Position numbers and translations under genes: made by a program. Positions 22,921-34,089 of a stretch of DNA of 64,000 nt are shown in pieces. Where the stretch lies: the NCBI GenBank assembly GCA_022478985.1, contig JAKSZP010009600.1, positions 1-64,000 on the forward strand. Direction: 5' to 3'. Position 1 is the stretch's first letter; each line of letters starts with the position of its first letter. This stretch comes from Massospora cicadina (lineage: Eukaryota > Entomophthoromycota > Entomophthoromycetes > Entomophthorales > Entomophthoraceae). The notes beneath the pieces were generated by a model that was not told the origin of the DNA, searched no databases, and was given only the letters and a program-made list of their open reading frames with translations.

Positions 22921-23459
22921 GGGCACATTGAGTAGTGTATGGGACTGTGGGGGCACAGAGTACTGTGTAGGAGGGCGCTAACAGTGAATTACCTCAAAGG
23001 TTTGGTTCAGTCAGGGCTTACGTCCCAGCAGTGAATCTACCTACTAGTAATTACAACATTTTATTAGAACTACATAATGCAGCAATTTTAGTCAGTGGCA
23101 AATATATCGGAAGAAACAATTAATACCCTGGGATAACATATCACCATCTATTTTACCTCCAGTGGAGTCCCAAAGGACCCAGTCCGCTCCAGTCAAATCA
23201 ATCTTACATATGGCGACAGGGTGATTTCTGTTCAATATTGGCAGATGAAGCGAACTACCAGAGCTCTGCCTAACCAGATTTATGAATACAATGGCATTCC
23301 AGTACATGCTATAAACGCATCAATATACCTTTGGGACATCAGGTCATATTAAGGACGGAGCTCAAAATAGATATCCCAGAAGGTCTATATGGTGAAATTA
23401 TGGGGCCCTACCAGCAATTGCAGCTTGAACCTCATGTAGAACCTGGATTACTGTGACCT

Positions 23460-25060
23460 AGGCACAGAGAAGTGATATTATTGATAACGAACCTACAGAA
23501 GGAGTCTATGACGGTTCAAAGGCACCAACTGGTGGCTTATTTACACTTGACTATTATTGGTAAGGCTTATCATAATCTTGATTTTAGGTCTTGCGAGGAC
23601 CTTGGTCAACCTGAAAACCTTATTTGGTGTAATAATCGTGGTCCCACTAAAGCTCTGACTGAGCTGTCAGAGGAACAGAAGGATAGAGTGATGGCCCGGT
23701 TTGAAGAATACCGAGGAATTTTTCATACACTGACAACAATTTTGGACATGCGCATGGAGTTGTGCATTGGGTGGACATGGTCGATCACCACCCATTTAAT
23801 CATGGCCTATTTGCCATTATAAATCTGTGGAGGAAGTTGTCTCCAGTGAGGTAGACCAATAAAAGCACGAGGGTTGTTAAAGCCATCCTTGAGTCCATGG
23901 GCATTGCCATTACTAATTGTTAAGAAAAAGGATGGCACAAACTGGGTGGTCATCAACTACCAGAAGCTAATAGCGTTACAATGAAGGATTCCTATCCTCT
24001 CCCGCGGATTGATGATGCTTTAGATCAGCTGGGAGGAGCTTACTATTTCTCTACCATGGATTTGATATTGGGGTACTGGAAGATTAAGTTGTCAGCAGCA
24101 GAACAGGAGAAATGCGCTATAATCACTTTGAAGGGGTTGTTTCAACCCACGCATATGCTCCAAGGGTTATGTAATTCCCGGCTACATTCCATTGGGCTAT
24201 GGACATGAGCTTGGGTGACTTGAAGCTGTCCTCTGTCCTAGTCACCCTTAAAGATATTAATGTGCTCTCAGACTATCACAAAACATCTCAACCAATATGC
24301 ACAAGTGTTCCACCCACTTGCTGACACTAAATTCAAGTTCAAGCCATATAAGTAACATTTTTCCAAGGAGCAATGGAAGAACATTGGATTTATGGAAGAC
24401 TCAATAGGCTTAAACCGCAGCCAGAAATTTGGTAGCTATATGTAAGTTGACTCCCCAGGCAATAATCAAGATATCCAGGTGTTTTTTTGGGATGGTTGAT
24501 ACTACCAGCGGTTCATTCCTAACTTCAGCTGTGTTGGGCACCGCCCTTTGAGTTATTAAAAAACGCCACTTAAGACTGAACTGAACGATATCAAAAACGC
24601 TTTTGATGTATTGCTGACCACATTGGCTAGCCGCCTATTTTGAAATACCCTAATATCAAAAAGGAATTTAAAGTGCAAACGGACGCTTCACTTTCAACTG
24701 TAGGGGCAGTATTATCCCAGAAGGATGATGATGGTATAGAGCACCCTATCGCATTTTTTAGCTAAAACTTACACTTTCACAAAAGGAATTACACCATGAC
24801 TGAGCAGGAGTGAATAGCGGTGATATACGCATATAAATATATTCAGGCATACCTCCATGGAGTAAAATTCAAGGTGGTAACGGTTCATATATCCTTGCGT
24901 TGGATACAGAATCTTTGGGAACCTAAAGGATGGTTTGTGCGATGGGCATTGAAGCTCCAAGCATAAGACTTCTAGATAGTACACCAGCTGTGGATAAACA
25001 TCAGAGTGTGGACTGTCTCTTGCGGTTACCAACGGTCGCCATTATGGCATATTTGGCAGA
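23460..25060 (+). pseudogene. pol: Gyp-C linker, reverse transcriptase and RNase H relic
   Basis: The linker is open at 23472-23822 (MTVQRHQLVAYLHL; LSEEQKDRVMARFEEY). RT fingers/palm are at 23981-24208 (DSYPLPRIDDALDQLGGAYY; ITLKGLFQPTHM). The catalytic YLDD has become T-L-K-D (about 24239-24252). RNase H follows at about 24640-25020, with 'TDASLSTVGAVLSQKDDDG' readable at 24680-24730. Several frameshifts. Confidence 0.85.
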
Positions 25061-25239
25061 CATCATCTATGAAAAGATGATTGTGGGCGAATATCACAAT
25101 GAGCTGAAATACGTGATCAAGGCGTTTGATGGACTTAGATGAGATACCTTCTTGCACAATGTAGAAATATATAAAAGAATTGGGGAATTAACGCTGAGCT
25201 TCCTGAAACCCTCCTCTAGGCCAGCAATTATCTTAGATG

Positions 25240-26225
25240 CACATAGGGCGGTAGGTCATTGAGGGTTGTGGAAAACGTTGAAGTTTTTGCAACCATGCTA
25301 CTATTGGGAGAGCATGCACTACAGTATGCTTGAGATGGTTGCTTTTTGTCATCAGTGTCAAGTGGAAAAACCTTTCCACAAAAAACCGCTTACCTGTTGG
25401 TTACGCCCTGTTTCGCGTGGCACACTGTTTCCCTTGTTCTGGTGGGGCCTCTACTTACTGAGGAAAAACATTCCAAGTATTTACTTGTAGCTATAGATCA
25501 CTTGACTAGGTGGGTGGAAGTATGAGCAATCAGGGATCCAGGGGCTGTAACCGCTGATAAGTTCTTATGGATTGCGCCATACAGCAACATGGCTGTCCCT
25601 ACTCATTCTCACAGACAACGGAACAAATTTACTTCACATGTCCTGCCTAGTTGAACGAACTAATTGCCATCTGGGGGTATTAATTACACCATACCACCCT
25701 GAATCCATTGGGATGATCGAATGGGTCAATGGCACTTGGTGAACATTCTCCATAAGCTGGTAAATAATTTTCCAACTGATAGGAGTACTCAATATCCACA
25801 GCTGTCTTTATGTAAAATATTAGCTATCATTCGTTGAAAAGGAAAAGTCCCTTCTAATTATTTTGTGGAAGACATCCTGCTTTACCAGCATTGCTTTATT
25901 TCTGTGTGGAGGATACTGGAGGATTAGAGCCACAGAGCTATTTGACTAACTTAATAGACACACTGATAAAACTATAAACTGAAGCATATTTTACTAGTTT
26001 AGCCAATTAGATTTGTAATCAGGTGACTGACTCATGTAGATGTAGCAGACTCCCACAGTTTTCTGTAGGAGGTTATGTCTTGTTCCATGACTAACAGACT
26101 TGGAAGGAGGTAAAATCTTGCAACATATAGTCCAGACTTTTTGAGATAATTGAGAAGAATGGTATTAATGCCTACACCATTAAGGAACCTGCGGGTGGTC
26201 TGATTATCAACAAAATATAAGTGAA
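25240..26225 (+). pseudogene. int: Gyp-C integrase relic
   Basis: The H2C2 zinc domain is open at 25266-25385: LWKTLKFLQPCYYWESMHY then FCHQCQVEKPFHKK, keeping both cysteines. The core retains L-T-D-N-G-T-N (about 25609-25630), with the second catalytic Asp, and TPYHPESIGMIEWVNGT with the Glu (about 25685-25735), in shifted frames. The C-terminal domain (25900-26225) can be followed in fragments. Confidence 0.83.
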
Positions 26226-26263
26226 GTTCCTTCACGTGTAAAAGTAATTAGAGACTTATTGTC

Positions 26264-26280
26264 CAGTCAAGGGGGTGTAA
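26264..26280 (+). promoter_or_regulatory. Gyp-C polypurine tract
   Basis: cagtcaagggggtgtaa, touching the 3' LTR. Confidence 0.82.
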
Positions 26281-26770
26281 TGTCAAGAAATTGGTATGAC
26301 TATACAGTAAATTATATATTTAGTGAATTATTATTATGAGTCAAGGTAGACCTTAAGAATTAGCAGTATATTATGTAAATGTGAAGTGAATTGATCAAGG
26401 TGATACGTTTTGTCAGTAGTGTGAATTCTGACGGTGCCTCATTGATGAGGTGAAACCTCCTAACTTTGTAGTGAATAAAAATTAACCAAGCAAAAAAGTC
26501 AAAGGCTAATTAAGGGTATTGAGGATGAAGAGCTGAGCAAGAGAATAAGAAAGGGGAAGTTTTTGAGTAGAAAGAATGGGAAAGTTAGCAGAGGTACTCT
26601 GCTATTTTTATATATAATAAAGTAGTGTCTGTTTGAGCAATAGCTTCATATTTTTATATCTTGTATTATTCCCAAGGATCACCGATCTTAATATAATCCA
26701 TCCATTGGACAGTGGTGTTAAACCTGTGCAACCAACTTAGCAGATTAAATCATACCGCTAAAAGTTAACA
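26281..26770 (+). repeat. Gyp-C 3' LTR
   Basis: tgtcaagaaattggtatgac...aaagttaaca, 490 bp, TG...CA ends. Confidence 0.9.
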
Positions 26771-28323
26771 GTTTGGTAAAGCACTGAGTGTAAAAATTGC
26801 ATGATTGCGGGATATATCTGCGCTTGAACCATTTATCTCTGGTAGAGTTTTTATTTTTTTATCTTGTCTAGTATAAAATGGATGCCATTTTGGAGCTAGC
26901 TCTTTATCCTAGATTTATGAAACCTCTGGTGAGTCGCAAAACCATTTGTTGGAATTCCAGCTTAGACGCCAAGATTATGGGATCACATAGTAATTTTTCA
27001 CTTCATTAAATGAGACCAATTGGCGAACTTCCCATTTGGTAATCATTGCTGTTTCCATTGTGAAATCAGTGAGTTTCACTACAAATAGGATGGTCTTCTA
27101 TTGTATGATCAATTAGATACAGTATTATTAACCAATGGTTGTGCCACTTGTAGTGAGCACCAGCCTGTAGGCTTCCATTTTTTGAGTAGCTTAATAGTTT
27201 TTCCCAAGGATCTTGACAATCAACAGTTGTTATTTCTAAGACTCAGACAAGTTAATCTAATTTTGAGGGTGGCAAGTCTCTCTTAGGTTCCCAAAAAAGA
27301 GTATCCGTCATATAGTAAGAGGCAAAGGGACTTATTAAAACAAAGTCACCAAAAGGAGATTTATAATAATAGGCGCTTTATAAGAAAATAAACCTTGGTT
27401 TTTATATGTTACTTCTTAACAAAATAATCCTTATAGGGAAAATGGACTATAATTATTTGAGTACTATCTAACTGAGTCTTTTTTACTATATACTGCTTAT
27501 AGCTTCATGAATGCCTTTGTAGCATAGGTTTTAATAGTAAAAAATGTACTGCCATTAAGCCCATCCAGAAGAGTCGTTTGAAATTTAAGTCATTCTTTGG
27601 GCTGACCTAATTTTATCTTTTGAGGGAACTATTCAATTTTTACCCTTATGAGGTATCTGATGGAGTTGTTACCAGGTAGATTATGATTCAGTTACATTGG
27701 TTAATAAATATTCTCACATGGAATTGAGGCCTTGAGTTAAACCTGAGAGCATCTTATTGTACTACTCATAACTTGTAACTAATCAATTTATCTTTATATT
27801 ACTTTTTGTGGTTTTCCATAAACATTTAATTAGGCTTATTCAATGATTCTTCTAAAGGTTTATATATTTGATATACTTCCTATTATGCATGATACCCTGA
27901 TATACAACTGGGTGCCTTGAAATACAATGGCACAGTTGCTGCAATTGTGTTGTCGTTAGATAGGTGAGCAAAAATTACAACCCCTTATTTGGCAGAAACC
28001 AAAGAACTTGGAAGGCTTTAATACCACTCACACCATTTTGATAATATCTGAATCAGTATATGGGAACAATTTGCCATATTTGACTTGAAGGCCAAAATGC
28101 ATATTGCACCTTGGGAGCGCCAGGGGGCTTAATGTCACCACCAGGGAACGCGTGAGGTGATCTGAGAAATCCTTGGGTGGATTGTATCTACTTTAGGAGT
28201 TGGAAAGACTGAAAAACCCAGTCCAAAAGCGTTTTCTGGTGGGGCAGAAAAGGTTAAGAGGAGTTTGGCCACTACCACATACTGAAGAAGCTTACAATGG
28301 GGCCGCTGACGTTGGGTGGTAAG

Positions 28324-28340
28324 GTGAGTCAGTGACTCAC
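28324..28340. repeat. 17-base palindrome with two TGA(G/C)TCA motifs
   Basis: gtgagtca + g + tgactcac, perfect 8-bp arms. Each arm contains the TGACTCA/TGAGTCA heptamer bound by Gcn4/AP-1-type bZIP factors in fungi; no gene is next to it, so function is unlikely. Confidence 0.7.
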
Positions 28341-28430
28341 ATTGTTTAATTTAACTTAATAGTTATGTTTATTTTTGAAGCGTTATTAATTGGAAAGAAA
28401 AGCATTTACCCACATCTATATAGAGAAAAT

Positions 28431-28467
28431 TAGTAGTTTTTATATGCTTTGCATATAAAAACTACTA
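28431..28467. repeat. Perfect hairpin, 17-bp stem and 3-base loop
   Basis: tagtagtttttatatgc, loop ttt, gcatataaaaactacta. No mismatch in 17 pairs although the surrounding DNA is strongly decayed. Confidence 0.9.
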
Positions 28468-31429
28468 GACAAAAAAGAATAATTCTAAGTAGTAATAAAT
28501 TCTAAAGTATATGAAGTGGTTAATTTTTTCTAATTGACAATATGTGGTTGTATAGCAAGTTGTAAACTTCATGCACTTCATGGGGCATTTTGATTTGCTT
28601 TTGGTAGATCAGTAAAACAATAGTTTGGATGTTTTGTGATTCTGAGAATAAAATTATAATTAATTTTGCATGTTAATCCTCTAATTTTAAGTCATATCAG
28701 GCTTGTAATATAATGTGTTTAATAAAAGTTAGATTATACTTCATGACAATGATTAGCAGAGGATAAATTTTAATACAAATTGACACATTGAGAGACACGT
28801 TCTGTGTTTTAAAAATCGCAATTAAGTATAAGGAATAAATCCCCAAAATCTTCCTCACCTTCTGTTATGGCTTCCTAGGCTGTTATCTGAGGTGCTATAT
28901 TGAGATTTTTTCTATATTTCTAATAATTTTTTGTTTGGTTCACTCCCAAATAATGTTGTGTGGTGGCTCCCCTTTTTTGGATTGGCCACCACTAGTGCTA
29001 AAAAATTATAGGGAATAAGATCTTAGTATCATTGAAAAAGGTCTCTGAAAAAATTACTCCTTATCTTAGAAACTCTTTGTAATCATCTAATTAATTACTG
29101 AGAAAGTATTTACCATCTTGATAAAACCATCAAGGTCAATAGATGGGGTTTCTTAATTGGTAGCGTATACTTAGATAAAAAAGTATGGTACTTATATTGG
29201 AGGTTAATATCTCTTTAAGTTGATTTGGGTAGGAAACTATTAGGATAATTGGTGCTCTATTATTTTCACATAAGAGCAGATATTAAGATATCTGACAGCT
29301 CTCCTTTAAAAATATTCAAGTTGGGTTTATTTGCATATGTATCATTCTCATATTCCTTTACTGTTTGAGTCTGGTCTTGGTTGAGAAACAAGTTAGATCT
29401 TAGGCACCAATAGTGATATTTGATTATGGCCATGTTTTTATTTTTTATACCATGATCAGGAGAAATAATGTTTCATGACTCATCCAGACATGTATTTTCT
29501 TGATACATAATAGTAGTTAATCTTTTTTGATACTATCTATTAGTGAGTTTTGGTGATAAATCCTATAATTAATAATCGTAATTTTAGGAATAACCTTTTC
29601 TATAATGCTCAATTACTCGACTTAAACAACTTGGAAAGCATATTATATGAAATTAGCAGGATTTTTTATAATGTTTGTTTTTGTCCCTTAATAATCATCA
29701 TCTGAGGTTAGTAGGCGCTTTTAATCTTCTAATAAATGTTAGCGGTGTCTTCAAAATCTTCATTAGGGTCTTAAAGTCATTAGAATTGTAGCCTAATGTT
29801 TGGGGTCACCTGGTTTCTACTTGTCAGATGTATGCCTCAATGAATCTTTGTTTCCCTGATTAAACGTTTGAGGTTGTTCTTTATCAGGTGCTATGTTCTG
29901 ATTGAAATTAGAGGTACCTGTCTCTAAGCAAAATATTCGCCTTGTTGGTGACTAGTTACTTTTACTTCTGACTTGTGGAAGTGTTAGGTTCTATATATAT
30001 ATAGATTAAAAATTGGATTTCATACCCATAAAGAATTTAAGTTCATGGCAATGTGATAAGTAAAAAGCATATTATACTTTACCTCTATCAATAAAAATTC
30101 TCTGGTGTCATGCACTAAATTGTAGTATTGCTTTACAAGGTTGTTATGTATTGATAGTAGTTTTTATTCATTATTTCTTGCAAATGAAAATATAAACAGT
30201 ACATCTAAGTTAATCATTTTCAAGTTGACCAGTGATCAAGATAAGAAATAAGGATGGAAAAGGCGGTGATATATTTGTCAATCTGAAGGCTGATGTTAAA
30301 AAAATCTTATTTCTTCAGTTCTAAAGTTTTTTCTGATATGATCTTTTATGTATGTATTATCATAGATTGATCACTTCAGATGTAAGAGCATTCTGGTTGT
30401 GTCATAAATTTGGACATTGATATCATTGAGAATCGAAATTGTATTCATTAAATTGGGAATCAAGTTGATCTGAGGTCTGGGTGTAAGTAGAGCATATATA
30501 GCTTGCTTTTTTTAAGCATTGGTGAGGCCCAAATCAAAAAAACATCCACAAAATTTTCTTTGCAGTGAGCTAAACAAAAGATTATCTTTATAAAAAATGT
30601 AACATTGTACCTTGGATTATAGCCTTAGCCACCATATCAGATGTGGAAGGGTGGACGGGGGATATCCATCCAGTGTGATATGGATGAAAACAAGAGGGCG
30701 AACAGAGGCGGAGTTGAAATATCAGTGGCATGGGGTTGAAGGCTATTAAGATGAGGATTTTATCCTTGATAAGGTCAGTAGTAAAATAGCCTTGAGATTT
30801 TAGCTAGTTTAATTATGTGTGCCTGATTAACTCATGAACACATATAAAAGCTCTTAGTTAGTCGGCTGGTTTAAAGTTTTTTGATCTAAGAGTGAAAGTT
30901 TGCAGCACAATGCATGCGCAGTTTTCAGAGAACGCAGAATCCGTTATCAGCTACTGGGCTTCTTTAAGCAAGTCAGGTGTAATTTTGTACAAGATATTAC
31001 ATTAGAAAGAAACTCCTTAACTTTGTGGAGAGATTGTTGGGTAGGAACGTTGTCAATGGAGTTGCTTCCTCAACTCCCATTCAGTTAAACTTTTAATAAA
31101 TGGGAGATACCTTAAGAGGGCATAATTGGCGGCAAAGGGTCGAATTCCATGGGTGAACAAAGAATTGGCCAATCAAAGTCAGGATTCCTACAATGTACCA
31201 CCCCAGCATCATCCACACATCTATAGTTCTCTAAGATTCATAAAATTGTAATTTTGCTTTTCCCACTTAATCATACTTTTACTATTATACTTCAAAAGTT
31301 AAATAATACCAACAATTTCAAAACCAACATATACCGTCAAAGCCCTCAGCTCATACTCAAGATGACCCAGTAATGGGAAACGGCGCTCCAACCAAAATGT
31401 TTTTCTTCTTATAGGTATGCTTGTTTAAA

Positions 31430-33080
31430 TTAGCATGCTCAATATTCATGTGCACTTTGGTCCTCTTAAACACTTTGAACTCTATCTCACGTGAACCTAT
31501 CCACTCGCTCCCACCCTCTTGCCCTCCCTTGATCACTCATTTTTTACTAATAGTTGACTAAGTGTGTGTAGACCCATACGCTGACAAAGCAATAATTGAT
31601 TACATCACTGCCACTATTTTTACCAGCTGTATTGAATTGTGTCTTTTTATAGGCTATTTTGATTTTGGATCTTCTATAGAATGAACTGCTGGAGCAGCAC
31701 CAAATCTATTAATATATAAATACTCCAAGCTCCACAAGTTGTAATTTGCCAGCCCACAGACACCACAATTAAGTCAAGTCTCGCCAACTTCCCTTATCAC
31801 TTCTCACCACAAGTTTCGTATGTTGAGTTGATGTTGGGGGCTTTCTGCCTATGGATAAAATCATCCTCCGCTTCCCTGACCTTGGTGGTAATGAGCCCTC
31901 GCTGCACAATGTTCTATCACTATTATCACCCCTCACCACACAGAAAAATCCAAACAGATCCCCCAAATCTCATACTGAGATTTCTCACAATTATTTATGT
32001 AGATAACGTTTAAAGAAGACATAAAATTAGATACTCTGTCTTAATTTAAATTACTTTAACAACTTTGTCAGTGTACTGCAGTACTTGCTTCTAAAAACGA
32101 CTTTGATAACAAGGCCACTTTGCCAGTATATGTTTGGGGTCTCTTACTGACAGATCCACCCAGTCTGCTAACTTACTAAGCTAGCTCCCATAATTCGCTT
32201 GCTCCATTACTACTAATTAACCCCATCATTCAGATATAATACAAGCTAAAAGGCAGAAGGCTTGATCCACTTCTTATCCAAGTCATTATCCCATTCATCT
32301 TTCATTCCCAAACTTATGCTGATGCCCTATTACAAAACAACTAGAATTTTATGGGCTTTTTTACTGTGGTTTCTGAATTGGAGAAGTTAGTGAACCATCT
32401 AAACTTCACCTCAAATGGTTCTTAAAGCCAACTATGATGCTCAGTTACCTATCTCTTGTTATGATTTAATAACCTAATGCTGAACCTATTTAAAGCGACA
32501 TCAGCTTGCTAACAAAGTGATTTTAAAATTCAACAGCCATACCCTCTAAAAGTCTTCACTAATTTCTGTTGTGATGTTTGTGTAGGGTCCAGATACTGGC
32601 CCCACCATTCCCCTTGATTTGCACCTACAGATAAGTGCAATTTCCTTAAAATGCACTATCAAGCCAAAAAATCCTTCATCCAGTTAAAGTGGTGCATAAA
32701 ACTGCAATTAAAAATCACAAGCCAATATCACCGCATTAATTTAGCTCCACTATCCAGTTTCCAAAGATGAACATGACCTTGCATAGTAAATCGTCAGCCT
32801 TATTCATGTACGCCTTTTCTTTGACATACCTCCCTTAAATGACTTAAAACCACACAGAAGATACTCCATGCCCTTGCTCTCTACCTTATGCTTCACCTTA
32901 ATTTACAAGGATTAATCCAAAAGATCGCCTCCTTGTTCAACTCTTTCCTCTGCCAAGGTTAGATAGTGCTTCTATTCTTTGTGACTTAGTTATCTTAGAT
33001 CATTATTTTTTATTCCATCTTTCTCACTTTAGGCGTTTTTGTCAAATTTTCTTATTTTATGTTTCTCATAAATGATCCCT
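31430..33080 (+). mobile_element. X2: second ORF1-only (HAL1-like) element copy
   Basis: Decayed coding region in the same order as X1 and X3. ADKAII (about 31582-31600) and GYFDFG (31652-31669) are followed by the RRM-like block (FSPQVSYVELMLGAF at about 31802-31846) and the HQLA motif (32499-32510). It ends in T-rich DNA (33000-33080). Boundaries are approximate, about 1.65 kb. No RT or endonuclease. No TSD recognised. Confidence 0.5.
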
Positions 33081-33109
33081 TGTATTGTTCAAACTCAGGT
33101 CAGTGTATC

Positions 33110-33434
33110 TTTTTTAGTTTTAAAATTTTGTAATTTTGTAATTTTTTTATTTTTTATTTTATTTAAGGTGGGCCAATCTGTTGATGATACCACACCAATT
33201 TTGGGGATTTGAATTAATAGGAAAAGAGGATAAAATCCAGAAAACCTCCACGCACAGCGTATGATAGGCCAGGAACTCCATGGACCGCTTAGCTATTTGA
33301 TATCTCAGTTTGGGGCATTGGTGCTCAATGTCAACTCAGTCATAATCTACCCTTACCCCAAATATCATCTACAGGGATCAAACTTGGGAAGCAGTGGTCA
33401 TTGAGTCCATACTCTACCACTGGGTAACCATCCT
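33110..33434 (-). mobile_element. Candidate tRNA-derived SINE
   Basis: On the minus strand a tRNA-like head begins at 33434. A box A-like stretch (ttacccagtgg, complement of 33417-33427) is followed by ggtagag, and a box B-like stretch (aagtttgatccct) is complementary to 33372-33384. A body of about 200 bases and an A-rich 3' tail (complement of 33110-33165) follow. Box spacing is right for a tRNA-type Pol III promoter, but the acceptor stem does not close, so it is not a tRNA gene. No flanking TSD is evident. Single copy in the window. Confidence 0.55.
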
Positions 33435-33440
33435 TAGATC

Positions 33441-34089
33441 AGAATTTCTTAAACAACTTCAAACAAGTTTAAAGTGCAGAAAATTGGTGGAGAATGGTAT
33501 ATGAAAAACACTTAGCATTAATACCAAAAGCAATGTGGAGAAAATTATTTAAAAAAATACTCCTGAAATGATAGCTTGAGTAGGTTTTGGATGCAAACAT
33601 GAAATCAGACAAATGTTTCAAAAAAGCAACCATTGGTATTAGTTTAAGGGAACACATTAATAATTATTGCTTTTAACAAAGGACCTAATAGGAAAGACAA
33701 TCAAAAGACAATCCTTAATTGAGGTTGGTAATTAAATTAAGTTTAAAGGGTGAAACTCGTTCATTTTTCAGAACTAAGGTTTTTAGTGATGTGGGCTCAT
33801 AAAGCTTTTTTATGATAAACAAAATCTTTTTATTGGATTAAATTGCATTTGTTGGGTTTGCAATATTTGTCATAGTTGAAACTTAATTTTACAATCTTTG
33901 GCAAAATTATACTTAGCCTACAAATACATTGTGCAAACATCAGGATTCTGCTATACAGTAATGTGACGATTCTATCCTCAATTAACAAGTACTTTGCTTT
34001 TCAGAATTGAGTGTTTGTAATTTTTTTTAAGAGATACTTCTGAGCAAAATTTTTAAAAAGTTTAATAAAACTCAAAGTTAAACTAAATA
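33441..34089. other. Spacer without recognisable gene
   Basis: AT-rich; nothing that I can support. Confidence 0.45.

Larger units (their letters stand above)
21980..23160 (+). pseudogene. pro: Gyp-C protease relic, split by the solo LTR-D
   Basis: The catalytic region is at 22070-22110; DTGA now reads N-T-G-G (N-T-G-G-P-V-N-I-I-S-T-K-L-V), so the Asp is lost. Coding homology to Gyp-A stops at 22152 and resumes after 22925 with TGAGTAGTGTATGGG, where the TGA (22929-22931) stands for the CGA of Gyp-B. Confidence 0.8.
18655..26770 (+). mobile_element. Gyp-C: Ty3/gypsy element, decayed, carrying a solo LTR-D
   Basis: LTRs are at both ends (about 493 and 490 bp), with PBS at 19149 and PPT at 26264. 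Subtracting the nested solo LTR (768 bp plus a TSD copy) leaves about 7.34 kb, similar to Gyp-A. Gag, protease, RT, RNase H and integrase can all be followed against Gyp-A, but each has several stops and frameshifts; it looks at least as old as Gyp-A. No clean TSD: caatt precedes it and gtttg follows. Confidence 0.93.
26771..31429. other. AT-rich 4.7-kb stretch without supportable gene
   Basis: No open frame here is longer than about 60 codons and none gives a clear family match. Contents: a 14-base PBS-like motif (27149-27162), a palindrome (28324-28340), a perfect hairpin (28431-28467), and two short patches that faintly recall LINE ORF2 (28060-28320; 30990-31085, reading LTLWRDCWVGTLS). 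Probably very old, decayed repeats. Confidence 0.5.

Noticed and set aside
28060..28320. LINE ORF2 fragment (FWWGRKG-like patch), with a second patch at 30990-31085
   Set aside because: Matches are a few residues each, 2.7 kb apart and in frames full of stops; too weak to annotate as an element.
33366..33434. A tRNA gene on the minus strand
   Set aside because: Box A and box B are present but the acceptor arms do not pair and an A-rich tail follows; better explained as a SINE head.
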